Part shown: one piece after another, positions 42,053 through 51,061 of the stretch
Layout of the letters: every line of letters begins with the position of its first letter
Position numbering within the stretch: position 1 is the stretch's first letter
Notes under the pieces: model-generated
What the model was told of the DNA's origin: nothing
The model's database searches: none
What the model saw: only the letters and a program-made list of their open reading frames with translations
Translations under genes and position numbers: made by a program
Source of the DNA: JBGAQP01 sp044220635
GTDB taxonomy: Bacteria; Pseudomonadota; Gammaproteobacteria; Burkholderiales; Usitatibacteraceae
Direction: 5' to 3'
Assembly: GCA_044220635.1 (NCBI GenBank)
Contig: JBGAQP010000012.1
Span: 44,050-108,049 of the forward strand
Length of the DNA stretch: 64,000 bases

Positions 42053-42634
42053 ATGAACATCGTCGAAAGAGCCAAGAACATTCTCCTGCAGCCGCGCCAG
42101 GAGTGGGACGTGATCGCGGGCGAGACGCATTCCGTCTCCGGCCTCTACACGGGCTACGTGATGATCCTCGCGGCGATCCCGGCGATCGCCGCCTTCGTCG
42201 GCTTCTCGCTCGTGGGCGTGGGCGGCTTCGGCCTGTCGTACCGCATCCCGGTCGCGAGCGGTGTAGCGCACATGGTCCTTTCCTACGCGCTCTCGCTCGG
42301 GATGGTCTACGTGCTGGCGCTCATCATCGACGCGCTCGCGCCCAACTTCGGCGGCGAGAAGAACTTCATGCAGGCCTTCAAGGTGGCGGCGTTCGCGCCC
42401 ACGGCCTCGTGGCTCGCGGGCATCTTCTCGATCGTGCCCGCGCTCTCGATCCTGGGGCTGCTCGGCCTCTACAGCCTGTACCTGCTCTATCTGGGGCTGC
42501 CCAAGCTCATGAAGTCGCCCGAGGAGAAGGCGATGGGCTACACCGCGGTCGTGATCGTGGTGGCGATCGTGCTCTCGGTGATCGTGAGCGTGGTGGCCGG
42601 GCTCGCGATTCCCGGCCGGATGCGCGGCTTCTAG
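42053..42634 (+). CDS. YIP1-family membrane protein
   Basis: A 193-aa inner-membrane protein with about five transmembrane segments and the family start NIVERAKNILLQPRQEWDVI. GGGGAGG lies before the ATG at 42053. Function unknown. It is convergent with rppH with a 1-bp gap. Confidence 0.85.
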   Translation: MNIVERAKNILLQPRQEWDVIAGETHSVSGLYTGYVMILAAIPAIAAFVGFSLVGVGGFGLSYRIPVASGVAHMVLSYALSLGMVYVLALIIDALAPNFGGEKNFMQAFKVAAFAPTASWLAGIFSIVPALSILGLLGLYSLYLLYLGLPKLMKSPEEKAMGYTAVVIVVAIVLSVIVSVVAGLAIPGRMRGF

Positions 42635-42635
42635 C

Positions 42636-43220
42636 TCAGTCGGAGGCCGCCGGCGCCTCGCCGGCGTCGGGGATCGGCGCCGGGCGCACGCGCTCGCGCC
42701 CGCCGCGGCGCCGGCGCCCGTAGGGCGAGAGCCAGGCCGGCCCCACGTCCGCCTGCAGGTAGCCGGCGAGCTGCTCGAGTGCGAGGCGGTAGACCTCGCG
42801 CTTGAACTCGATCACGCCCTCGAGCGGCACCCAGTAGTCGTGCCAGCGCCAGGCGTCGAACTCCGGGTGGGTGCTCGCGCGCAGGCTGATGTCGCTGTCG
42901 CGCCCGACGAGGCGCAGCAGGAACCAGATCTGCTTCTGCCCCCGGTAGGTGCCGCGCCACTCGCGCTTCACCCAGTGCGTGGGCACGTTGTAGTGCAGCC
43001 AGTCGCGCGTGCGCCCGAGGATGCGCACGTGCTGCGGCGCGAGGCCCGTTTCCTCGTTGAGCTCCCGGAACATCGCTTCCTCGGGAGATTCCCCGGGCTT
43101 GATGCCGCCCTGGGGAAATTGCCAGGCGTGCTCCTTCACCCGTTTGCCCCAGAAGACCTGGTTCTTCTGGTTGACGAGCACGATGGCGACGTTCGGGCGA
43201 TAGCCGTCCCGATCGATCAT
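42636..43220 (-). CDS. rppH: RNA pyrophosphohydrolase
   Basis: Removes pyrophosphate from mRNA 5' ends to start decay. The 194-aa Nudix protein begins MIDRDGYRPNVAIVL and has the complete Nudix box GGIKPGESPEEAMFRELNEE. The basic C-terminal tail (YGRRRRGGRERVR) could bind RNA. An upstream in-frame ATG at 43232 is less likely. Confidence 0.95.
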   Translation of the reverse strand: MIDRDGYRPNVAIVLVNQKNQVFWGKRVKEHAWQFPQGGIKPGESPEEAMFRELNEETGLAPQHVRILGRTRDWLHYNVPTHWVKREWRGTYRGQKQIWFLLRLVGRDSDISLRASTHPEFDAWRWHDYWVPLEGVIEFKREVYRLALEQLAGYLQADVGPAWLSPYGRRRRGGRERVRPAPIPDAGEAPAASD

Positions 43221-43306
43221 GGCGGTCACCATCCAATCCGTTGAGTTGCAGCCATTTTTTCACAGATCGGCGGCGCCCGCCAGACGCCGGCGGCGGCCCC
43301 GCGGCG

Positions 43307-43314
43307 TGTAGAAT
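43307..43314 (+). promoter_or_regulatory. Extended -10 promoter element of proS
   Basis: TGTAGAAT, an extended -10 (TGn-type) element, about 65 bp before the proS start. No strong -35 is visible. Confidence 0.4.
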
Positions 43315-43381
43315 GGCTGGACGCAAGCCGATGATTTGATTTCGAAAACAACCATTCGACCCCCCGAGATCCGGAGAGTTC

Positions 43382-45097
43382 ATGCGCGCCAGCCAGTTCT
43401 TCCTCGCCACGCTCAAGGAAGCCCCCCAGGAAGCCGAGCTTCCGAGCCACAAGCTGATGCTGCGCGCGGGGCTCATCCGCAAGCTCGGCAGCGGGCTCTA
43501 TTCCTGGCTGCCGCTCGGGATGCGCGTGCTGCACAAGGTCGAGCGGATCGTGCGCGAGGAGATGGACCGCGCGGGCGCGCTGGAAGTGATCATGCCGCCC
43601 GTGCAGCCCGCGGAGCTGTGGCAGGAGACCGGGCGCTGGGAGCTCTACGGGCCGATGATGCTCAGGATCAAGGACCGCGGCGAACGCGAGTACTGCTACG
43701 CGCCGACGGCGGAGGAAGTGATCACCGACATCGCCCGCAAGGAGCTCAGGAGCTACCGCCAGCTCCCGGTGAACTTCTACCAGATCCAGACCAAGTTCCG
43801 CGACGAGATCCGGCCGCGCTTCGGGGTGCTGCGCGCGCGCGAGTTCTCGATGAAGGACGCCTACTCGTTCGACGCCGACGAGGCCGCGATGCTCGTCTCC
43901 TACCGCAAGATGTTCGACGCCTACGTGCGCATCTTCACGCGCCTGGGGCTCGCGTTCCGCCCGGTCACGGCCGACACCGGCGAGATCGGCGGCAGCGCTT
44001 CCCACGAGTTCCAGGTCCTCGCCGACTCCGGCGAGGACCTCATCGCCTACTCCGAGGGCTCGGACTACGCGGCCAACGTCGAGCAGGCCGAGGCGCTCGC
44101 GCCCGCCGCCCCTCGCGTCGCGCCCTCGCAGCCCATGAAGAAGGACCCGACGCCGGGCACCTCGACCTGCGAGGCCGTGGCGAAGCTCTGGAACGAGCCC
44201 CTCGCGCGCACGGTGAAGGCGATCCTGCTCTACGCGAACCACCGCGTGCACATGCTGCTCATCCGCGGCGACCACACGGTGAACGAGGTGAAGGTGGGCA
44301 AGGTGCATGGCCTCAAGGGCTGGCGCTGGGCGAACGAAGAGGAGATCCTCGCGGCCGCCGACGGCCCGGCGGGCTACCTGGGCCCCGTGGGGCTCGACCG
44401 CTCGAAGATCACGGTCGTGGCCGACCGCACGGTGGCCGCGATGTCCGACTTCATCTGCGGCGCCAACGAGAAGGACTTCCACCTGCGCGGCGTGAACTGG
44501 GGCCGCGACTGCCCCGAGCCGGACCTCGTCGCCGACATCCGCAACGTCGTCGCGGGCGACCCCTCTCCCGACGGCCGGGGAGCGCTCGCCATCGTGCGCG
44601 GCATCGAGGTCGGGCACGTGTTCGCGCTCGGCCGGCGCTATTCGGAGGCGATGGGCGCGACCTTCACCGCGGAGGACGGCACGCAGAAGCCCTTCGAGAT
44701 GGGCTGCTACGGCATCGGCGTGACGCGCATCGTCGGCGCCGCGATCGAGCAGAACCACGACGAGCGCGGGATCATCTGGCCCGACCCCATGGCGCCCTTC
44801 GCGGTCGCCGTGGTGCCGCTCGGCTTCCACAAGAGCGAGGCGGTGCGAACCGCCGCGGAAAGGCTTCACGCCGAGCTCCTCGCCCTGGGCGTGGAGGCCT
44901 TCCTCGACGACCGCAACGAGCGTCCCGGCGTGCTCCTCGCCGACCAGGAGCTCGTCGGCATCCCCCACCGCCTCGTGATCGGCGAGCGCGGGCTGAAGGA
45001 GGGCATGGCCGAGTACCAGCATCGCCGCGACGCCGCGGCCACGCGCGTGCCGCTCGCCGAGGCGGCGGCTTTCGCGGCATCGCGCCTGGGCGCATGA
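43382..45097 (+). CDS. proS: Prolyl-tRNA synthetase (bacterial type)
   Basis: Class II synthetase of 571 aa with the inserted editing domain (about residues 230-390) between motifs 2 and 3. Motif 2 is FRDEIRPRFGVLRAREFSMK, motif 3 GCYGIGVTRIVGAAIEQ; the anticodon-binding domain follows. GGAGAG lies before the ATG. It overlaps the next gene (ATGA). Confidence 0.97.
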   Translation: MRASQFFLATLKEAPQEAELPSHKLMLRAGLIRKLGSGLYSWLPLGMRVLHKVERIVREEMDRAGALEVIMPPVQPAELWQETGRWELYGPMMLRIKDRGEREYCYAPTAEEVITDIARKELRSYRQLPVNFYQIQTKFRDEIRPRFGVLRAREFSMKDAYSFDADEAAMLVSYRKMFDAYVRIFTRLGLAFRPVTADTGEIGGSASHEFQVLADSGEDLIAYSEGSDYAANVEQAEALAPAAPRVAPSQPMKKDPTPGTSTCEAVAKLWNEPLARTVKAILLYANHRVHMLLIRGDHTVNEVKVGKVHGLKGWRWANEEEILAAADGPAGYLGPVGLDRSKITVVADRTVAAMSDFICGANEKDFHLRGVNWGRDCPEPDLVADIRNVVAGDPSPDGRGALAIVRGIEVGHVFALGRRYSEAMGATFTAEDGTQKPFEMGCYGIGVTRIVGAAIEQNHDERGIIWPDPMAPFAVAVVPLGFHKSEAVRTAAERLHAELLALGVEAFLDDRNERPGVLLADQELVGIPHRLVIGERGLKEGMAEYQHRRDAAATRVPLAEAAAFAASRLGA

Positions 45098-45636
45098 GCC
45101 GCTGGCCCGGGGCCGCCGTCTTCCGCGAGGGCGCCACGCTCGAGACGGGGCGCCTGCGACTGCGCGTGCCCGAGGAGCGCGACCTCGAGGCCTTCGCCGC
45201 GATCTACGCCGACGCCGAGACGATGCGCTACATCGGCGAGGGCCGGACCTTCAACCGAGCCGAGACCTGGCGCTCGATCGCCAACATGCTCGGCCACTGG
45301 CTGCTGCGCGGCTACGGGATGTGGACGGTCGAGCGCAAGGACACGGGCGCGGCGATCGGCCGCGTGGGCTACCTCGACTCCGAGGGCTGGCCCGGCTTCG
45401 AGCTCGGCTGGCTCCTCGCGCGGCCCGAATGGGGGCGGGGCTACGCGACGGAAGCCGCGCGCGCCGCTCTCGCCCACGCGACCGGAGCGCTCGGGCGCGA
45501 GCGCGTGATCAGCCTGATCCGTCCCGGCAACGCGCCCTCGGCGCGCGTGGCGGCCAAGCTCGGATTGCGGCGCGAAGGCGAGATCGAGCTCCTTGGCGGC
45601 CCGGTGGACGTCTATGCGAACCGACCGGCGCCTTGA
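45094..45636 (+). CDS. GNAT acetyltransferase, RimJ/RimL type
   Basis: A 180-aa acetyltransferase: LETGRLRLRVPEERDLEAFA at the start, ARPEWGRGYATEAARAAL as acetyl-CoA loop and NAPSARVAAKLGLRREGE near the end, as in the RimJ/L group that modifies protein N-termini or small amines. Coupled to proS by ATGA overlap. Confidence 0.88.
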   Translation: MSRWPGAAVFREGATLETGRLRLRVPEERDLEAFAAIYADAETMRYIGEGRTFNRAETWRSIANMLGHWLLRGYGMWTVERKDTGAAIGRVGYLDSEGWPGFELGWLLARPEWGRGYATEAARAALAHATGALGRERVISLIRPGNAPSARVAAKLGLRREGEIELLGGPVDVYANRPAP

Positions 45637-46225
45637 GCGAGCCTTCGCGGCCGCGTGCGCAGCCCTCGCGATCGCCGCGGCCCCGCCCGCGCTCGCCGGC
45701 GCCCAGCAATACGAGGTGCTCTCGGCCTCGGTGCGCGCCTCGCTCGCGCGCGCGGTGAGCGACCGCCACGGCGTGGACTGGAACGACCTCGACACCCGCG
45801 CCTGGGTGCGCGCGATGACGCGGCGCATGGCGGGGGTGCTCCCCGACGAGGAAAGCGCGCGCCTGTTCCTCGGCCTGGTGCGCTACGAGGCGATGCGTGC
45901 GGGCCTCGACCCGCACCTCGTGCTCGCGGTGATCGACGTGGAAAGCCGCTTCCGCAAGTACGCGGTCTCGCGCGCCGGCGCCCGGGGCTACATGCAGGTG
46001 ATGCCGTTCTGGGTGAAGGAGATCGGCGAGCCCGCGCACAACCTGTTCCACGAGCGCACGAACCTGCGCTACGGCTGCACGGTCCTGCGCTACTACCTCG
46101 ACCGCGAGAACGGAAATCTCGTCAACGCCCTGGGGCGCTACAACGGCTCGCTCGGGCGCCCCGAATACCCGAACCGCGTGCTCAAGGTGCTGAAGAGCCG
46201 CTGGGCGCTCGACGCCCGGCTCTAG
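45614..46225 (+). CDS. Lytic transglycosylase
   Basis: A 203-aa periplasmic SLT-domain enzyme cutting peptidoglycan. Signal peptide to about residue 28 (PPALAGA), catalytic Glu in VIDVESRFRKYAVSRAGARG, then GYMQVMPFW and ALGRYNGSLG. The start ATG at 45614 lies inside the end of the GNAT gene; upstream in-frame start 45593 would spoil the signal peptide. Confidence 0.92.
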   Translation: MRTDRRLERAFAAACAALAIAAAPPALAGAQQYEVLSASVRASLARAVSDRHGVDWNDLDTRAWVRAMTRRMAGVLPDEESARLFLGLVRYEAMRAGLDPHLVLAVIDVESRFRKYAVSRAGARGYMQVMPFWVKEIGEPAHNLFHERTNLRYGCTVLRYYLDRENGNLVNALGRYNGSLGRPEYPNRVLKVLKSRWALDARL

Positions 46226-46701
46226 GTCCGCTCGGGCGCCTTCCCGGTGACTTCCTCGAGGGATTTCTTGGTCACGGGTCCCAAGCGGTCGTAGACGCGC
46301 CGGCCTTTCGGGTCGTAGATCATCGTGGTGGGCAGCCCCCGGACCTTCCCGAACTGCTTCTCGGCCACCGCGTCGCCGAGCACCAGCGGATAGCTGTGGC
46401 CGACCTTCGCGGCGAACTGCTTCGTCTTTTCCGCATCCTCGACGTCGAGCGCGATGCCGATCACCACGGCGTCGCGCCCGCCGCGCTCGCGGCTGAAGGC
46501 GGCGATCTCGGGGATCTCCTTGATGCACGGCGGGCACCAGGTCGCCCAGAAATTCACCACCACCCACTTGCCCTTGTAGTCGGCGAGCCGGTGGCTCGCG
46601 CCGGCCGTATCGCGGACTTCGAAAGCCAGGGCCGGGGAAGCAAGCCCGAGCCAGGCCGCCGAGACGAACCCCAAGGTTAACTTTAAGCAGTTGGTTTTCA
46701 A
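46222..46701 (-). CDS. TlpA/ResA-like thiol-disulfide oxidoreductase
   Basis: A 159-aa secreted thioredoxin-fold protein with signal peptide (to about ALA, residue 26) and active site FWATWCPPC. Probably reduces periplasmic cysteines, for example in cytochrome c maturation. A TTG start at 46701 is chosen because AGAGGAAAAG lies just upstream and it gives a clean signal peptide; the frame up to 46785 has no such support. Its end overlaps the transglycosylase by 4 bp. Confidence 0.88.
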   Translation of the reverse strand: MKTNCLKLTLGFVSAAWLGLASPALAFEVRDTAGASHRLADYKGKWVVVNFWATWCPPCIKEIPEIAAFSRERGGRDAVVIGIALDVEDAEKTKQFAAKVGHSYPLVLGDAVAEKQFGKVRGLPTTMIYDPKGRRVYDRLGPVTKKSLEEVTGKAPERT

Positions 46702-46808
46702 GGGCTTTTCCTCTATCCTTGGGCGACGCACCGGAGGGACGCGGCAGCGCCCCGGCGAAGAATGCGAAAACACCATCAAAATCAAAGCTTAGCAAACATT
46801 TCCCGCGT

Positions 46809-48389
46809 ATGGCCCTCGAGCTGAGCGTCCCGGCCGGACGCAGCGCCCCGCCCAAAGACCTCGAAATTCGCCCGAAACAGGCGAAAGCGTGGATCGAGTC
46901 GCTGCCGCTCGCGCAGTGCATCGACTCGGGTCGCAAGATCGCCGCGAACCTCGCGGCGATGAACCGCTCGAAGCTCGAGCTCGACGACCGGCTCGCGCTC
47001 GTCGAGGTCTACCGGCCCATCGCCGCGGTCGCGATCGACGAGCTCGACGCGATCTACAGCAAGTCGACGCTGCCGCTCACCCCGAAGGCGCGCGAGGCGC
47101 TCGCCGTCGCGCGCTCGCTCGCCGCCGAACTCGCCTGCAGCTACAAGATCGCGATCCTCGAGAAGACCGGGCGTCTCATCGCCTTCGGCGCGAAGAAGCA
47201 GCTTCCGCCCCTCATGTTCCGCGCGATGGAGTACCTCGGCGAGGGCATCCGCGCCTCGTACCGCTCCTACACCCCCATTCCGGCGGGCCTGTGGAAGGAG
47301 ATGCACGCGCTCTTCCTGCACGCCGTGAAGGAAGGCATCGCCGGGGAGATGGCCGATCCCGAGACCAAGTCCTCGATCGGCGACCTCTACATCGAGCAGC
47401 TGCTGCTCTCGCTCGCCGATCCCTACCGCCTCGTGCAGGGCGAGCTCGACAAGGTCCTCGCGCAGATCCGCGCGCACCGCGGGCTCGCGGACCTCGGGCA
47501 GGGACGGCCCGCGACCAACCCCAACGGCCACTTCATCGTCCCCTGCGACCTCGACCGGCCGCCCAAGCCCGCGCTCTCGGCGAGCGACGACACGGGCGGG
47601 CCCAACTGGCGCCTGCTCGACGCCAATCCCGTCGTGGAGAAGCTCCGCCAGCGCAAGCAGGCCTTCGAGACCGGCAATGTCTCGGCCACCACGAGCCGCA
47701 TGATCGGTCCCGACGGCGTGGCGCTCATCGCCAAGCTCATGGTGCTCTGGGGCGACCCGCCCAAGAGGTCGTCGCGCCGCGACCCCATGGACACGAGTGT
47801 CGCGATCTGCGCGGGGCTGCGCGCGCTCGGCCACTTCCTCGCGCTCGCGCCGCACACGGACCCCGCGGCGGAGGCCGAGACGATCAAGAAGGGCATCACC
47901 GTGCCGCTGCTCTCGCTGCCCGACGACGACGTCTCCAAGGGCTTCGGCGTGTGCGAGTGGGAGGTCGTCAACCAGAGCGCGGGCGGCCTCAAGGTGCGCC
48001 GCGCCGGCGTGGCGACGCAGCCGATCAGCGTGGGCGAGGTGGTGGGGATCAAGTTCATCGGCCGCGCCGAGTGGACCATCGGCGTGGTGCGCTGGCTCAC
48101 CGCGCTCGACGACGGCGGGATGGAGTTCGGCATCCAGTTCCTCGCGAACTCCGCGCGCCTGGTGTCGGTTCAGCCCACGGTCGGCACGGGCACGCAGCCG
48201 CGGCTCGGGCTCCTGCTCGCCGAGTCCGACGGTTTCGGCGCCGCCGACACCGTCCTCACGGCTCCCGCGACCTACGCGGACCTGCGCGAGTTCGAGATCG
48301 AGGACGAGGGCCTGGTGAGCTGCGTGCGCGCCACGAGCCTCGTCGAGAAGACGGCGCGCTTCGAGCTGTTCCAGTTCTCACCGTCCTGA
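46809..48389 (+). CDS. Large protein with C-terminal PilZ-like domain, unknown function
   Basis: A 526-aa cytoplasmic protein. The N-terminal 350 residues are helical and not recognised. The last part (about 385-460) looks like a PilZ beta barrel: WEVVNQSAGGLKVRR carries the D/N-x-S-x-x-G motif, followed by VGIKFIGRAEWTIGVVRW and MEFGIQFL. The preceding RxxxR expected for cyclic-di-GMP binding is not evident. AT-rich sequence before the ATG (46780-46805) probably holds the promoter. Ends 12 bp inside the convergent yihY gene. Confidence 0.7.
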   Translation: MALELSVPAGRSAPPKDLEIRPKQAKAWIESLPLAQCIDSGRKIAANLAAMNRSKLELDDRLALVEVYRPIAAVAIDELDAIYSKSTLPLTPKAREALAVARSLAAELACSYKIAILEKTGRLIAFGAKKQLPPLMFRAMEYLGEGIRASYRSYTPIPAGLWKEMHALFLHAVKEGIAGEMADPETKSSIGDLYIEQLLLSLADPYRLVQGELDKVLAQIRAHRGLADLGQGRPATNPNGHFIVPCDLDRPPKPALSASDDTGGPNWRLLDANPVVEKLRQRKQAFETGNVSATTSRMIGPDGVALIAKLMVLWGDPPKRSSRRDPMDTSVAICAGLRALGHFLALAPHTDPAAEAETIKKGITVPLLSLPDDDVSKGFGVCEWEVVNQSAGGLKVRRAGVATQPISVGEVVGIKFIGRAEWTIGVVRWLTALDDGGMEFGIQFLANSARLVSVQPTVGTGTQPRLGLLLAESDGFGAADTVLTAPATYADLREFEIEDEGLVSCVRATSLVEKTARFELFQFSPS

Positions 48390-49625
48390 GGGCGGCTCGC
48401 GCGCTCCGGCGCCGAGCGCGGCCATCGGCCGGCCGAGCTCGGCTTCCATTTCCGCCGCCACCCGCGCGAGCTCCGGCGTGTAGGCCGCCCAGTCCTGCGG
48501 CGACATCGCGCCCGCGGAGGCGAACGCCGCCCGGTAGAGGTCGCCCAGGGTCACCTCGTCGGGCGTGCGGGCGAGCGCGTAGGCCGCGCGCCGCACGCGC
48601 CGCACGATGCCGCGGGCGGCCAGGCCCTCGAGCATCGCCTCGAGCTCGTCGGGCGGAATCGCGGTCTCGCGCCACAGCCTCTCGACCGTGACGGAGGCGC
48701 CGCGCGCCTCGACGAGGCGCCGGCCGACCTCGAGCGCGTCGCGAAAGCGCATGCCCGGCGATTCGGCGCGGCGCCAGAGGCCGCCACGCCAGTAGGCGCA
48801 GGCCGCGGTGAATTCCGCGCCGAAGAGGACCACGAGCCAAGACAGGTAGATCCAGACGAGGAAGAGCGGGATCGCGGCGAACGCCCCGTAGATCACGTTG
48901 TAGGTGGGCACCGCGCGCAGGTACTGCCCGAAGAGCTCCTTCATCGTCTCGAAGAGCACCGCGGCGAGCGCGCCCCCGAGGGCCGCGTGCCGCCAGGGCA
49001 CGGCGCGGTGCGGGGCGACGCGATAGACGAGGAAGAACGCGCCCGCGCTCACGAGCACGGGCGCCGCGCGCGCGGCGAGGACCTCCGCGCCGCCGGGGAC
49101 GTCGGCCATCTGCGCGGTGAACGCGATGACCGCCGCGGTCACCGTCACGCCGAGACCCGCGAGGACGGGCACCAGCGCGAGCAGCGTCAGGTAGCCCGCG
49201 ACCGAGATCCAGAACGGGCGCCGGCGCTTGACGCGCCAGATCACGTTGAAGGAACGGTCCACGGTGAACACGGTCGCGAGCACCGTGAGGAACAGGCCCG
49301 CGAGGCCCACGCCCGTGAGCCGCGCGGCGTTCTGCGCGAACTGCTCCATGTACACGGTGATGATCTTGCCCGCGATCTCGGGTACGAGGTTGAGGAGAAG
49401 GAACACCTTCACCTGCACCATCGCCTGCTCGAAGAACGGCGCCGAGGAAAGGGTCGCGATCGCGACCGCGAAGACCGGCACGAGGGCGAGCAGCGTCGTG
49501 AAGGCGAGGCTCGCGGCGATCTGGGGACAGCGGTCCTCGGCCCAGCGCCGCAGCACGAAGCGCAGGAATCCGCTGAGTTCGAGGAGCTTTCGCAACGCGG
49601 GCCCGTCCGGCAAGGGCGGTATCAT
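48378..49625 (-). CDS. YihY/BrkB-family membrane protein
   Basis: A 415-aa inner-membrane protein with six transmembrane segments (about residues 35-260), IAASLAFTTLLALVPVFAV in the first and YNVIYGAFAAIPLFLVWIYL near the last, followed by a cytoplasmic winged-helix-like C-terminal domain (about 290-415). Function unresolved. ATG at 49625 is only 12 bp from the divergent wrbA start, so the two share a promoter region, or one start is further downstream. Confidence 0.9.
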   Translation of the reverse strand: MIPPLPDGPALRKLLELSGFLRFVLRRWAEDRCPQIAASLAFTTLLALVPVFAVAIATLSSAPFFEQAMVQVKVFLLLNLVPEIAGKIITVYMEQFAQNAARLTGVGLAGLFLTVLATVFTVDRSFNVIWRVKRRRPFWISVAGYLTLLALVPVLAGLGVTVTAAVIAFTAQMADVPGGAEVLAARAAPVLVSAGAFFLVYRVAPHRAVPWRHAALGGALAAVLFETMKELFGQYLRAVPTYNVIYGAFAAIPLFLVWIYLSWLVVLFGAEFTAACAYWRGGLWRRAESPGMRFRDALEVGRRLVEARGASVTVERLWRETAIPPDELEAMLEGLAARGIVRRVRRAAYALARTPDEVTLGDLYRAAFASAGAMSPQDWAAYTPELARVAAEMEAELGRPMAALGAGAREPPSGR

Positions 49626-49637
49626 AGCACCCGCCCC

Positions 49638-50231
49638 ATGGCCGACATCCTCGTCCTCTACTACAGCGCGACCGGCTCGGTGCGCGCGCTCGCGCAGTCG
49701 GTCGCCCGCGGCATCGACGGCGTCGAGGGCATGCGGGCGCGCGTGCGCACCGTGCCGCGGGTCGCGCCCGTCACCGAGCGCGCCGAACCCCCGGTGCCCG
49801 CCGAGGGCGCGCCCTTCGTCGAGCGCCGCGACCTCGCCGAATGCGCGGGCCTCGCGCTCGGTTCGCCCACGCGCTTCGGCAACATGGCCGCCCCCCTCAA
49901 GCATTTCCTCGACGGCCTCGGCGCCGAGTGGACGCGGGGCACGCTCGCGGGCAAGCCCGCCGCGGTCTTCACCTCGACCTCGGCGATGCACGGCGGGCAG
50001 GAAGCGACGCTGCTCGCGATGTCGCTGCCGCTGCTGCACCACGGCATGCTCCTCGTGGGACTCCCCTTCACGGAGCCCGACCTCAACGCCACCCGCTCCG
50101 GGGGAACGCCCTATGGCGCCTCGCACGTCGCGGGGCCCGGCAACGACCGGCCGCTGACGGACGAGGAGAGCCGGCTCGCCGTCACCCTCGGGCGCCGGCT
50201 CGCCACGATCGCGAAGAAGCTCGCGGCATGA
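49638..50231 (+). CDS. wrbA: NAD(P)H:quinone oxidoreductase WrbA
   Basis: A 197-aa flavodoxin-fold FMN enzyme reducing quinones by two electrons. LVLYYSATGSV is the FMN phosphate loop, GSPTRFGNMAAPLKHFLDGL and STSAMHGGQEAT complete the flavin site. It overlaps the DUF2069 gene (ATGA). Confidence 0.93.
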   Translation: MADILVLYYSATGSVRALAQSVARGIDGVEGMRARVRTVPRVAPVTERAEPPVPAEGAPFVERRDLAECAGLALGSPTRFGNMAAPLKHFLDGLGAEWTRGTLAGKPAAVFTSTSAMHGGQEATLLAMSLPLLHHGMLLVGLPFTEPDLNATRSGGTPYGASHVAGPGNDRPLTDEESRLAVTLGRRLATIAKKLAA

Positions 50232-50581
50232 ACGCCGAGGCTCGCGCGCGCGCGGCCTGGCTCGCCGCGGTGGCCGCGCTCCTCGCGCTCGTCTTCCTCG
50301 GTCTCGCCTGGGAACTGTGGCTCGCCCCCCTGCGCCCCGGCGGCTCCTGGCTCGTGCTGAAGGTCGTGCCGCTGCTCGCTCCGCTCCCGGGGCTGCTGCG
50401 CGGACGGCGCTACACCTTCCAGTGGAGCGCGCTCGCGATCTGGTTCTGGTTCGCCGAAGGGGCGACGCGCGCGGTGTCCGACCGCGGGGTTTCCGCGGCG
50501 CTCGCGCTCGCCGAGGCGCTCCTCGCCCTGGGCTTCTTCGCCGCGGCGGTGGCCTACCTGCGCGCCTCGCGCCCGGCCTGA
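50228..50581 (+). CDS. DUF2069 membrane protein
   Basis: A 117-aa protein with four transmembrane segments and the family's WLVLKVVPLLAPLPGLLRGR and WFWFAEGATRAVSD. It commonly follows wrbA in betaproteobacteria. Function unknown. Its end overlaps the convergent DUF2721 gene by 28 bp. Confidence 0.88.
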   Translation: MNAEARARAAWLAAVAALLALVFLGLAWELWLAPLRPGGSWLVLKVVPLLAPLPGLLRGRRYTFQWSALAIWFWFAEGATRAVSDRGVSAALALAEALLALGFFAAAVAYLRASRPA

Positions 50582-51033
50582 TCCGCGGGTGGAAGCACGG
50601 GGTGGCGCACGGCGAGCACCGCGACGAACACCTCGCGCAGGAAGAGCAGCAGGCAGCCGGTGAGCGCGACCATCGCGGCGATGAAGAGCCCGGCCACCGT
50701 GCGCGCGAGGTCGAGCGTCACGAAGGCGCCCACGAACGCGAAGCCGATCAGCAGGCACACGAGGAGAGCCGAGAGCACCGCGAGCGCGATCGACCACAGG
50801 ATCAGGCGGCTCCTGCGCGCGAGCGCGCGCAGCTCCTCGACCATGTCCGCGTGCTTCGCGCCCTCGTAGGCGGGCAGCAGCTCCTCGAGCATGCGGCGCC
50901 GGTCGATCGCGCGCCCGAGCCGGCCGGTGAGCGCGTTGATGATCGTGCCGATCGCGGTGAGCAGGAACACCGGCGCCACCGCGAGCTGGATGATGCGCGC
51001 GATGTCGAAGACATGGGATTCGATGTCGGGCAT
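50554..51033 (-). CDS. DUF2721 membrane protein
   Basis: A 159-aa membrane protein with three transmembrane segments and the family's IIQLAVAPVFLLTAIGTIIN start, followed by a charged loop (RLGRAIDRRRMLEELLPAY). Function unknown. Convergent overlap with DUF2069. Confidence 0.85.
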   Translation of the reverse strand: MPDIESHVFDIARIIQLAVAPVFLLTAIGTIINALTGRLGRAIDRRRMLEELLPAYEGAKHADMVEELRALARRSRLILWSIALAVLSALLVCLLIGFAFVGAFVTLDLARTVAGLFIAAMVALTGCLLLFLREVFVAVLAVRHPVLPPADQAGREARR

Positions 51034-51061
51034 GGGCGGGTTCCGCAGGCGCTCGGATCGC

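Noticed and set aside
46702..46785. Longer start (46785) for the TlpA-like protein
   Set aside because: It adds residues before the signal peptide and lacks a ribosome binding site; TTG at 46701 has AGAGGAAAAG upstream.
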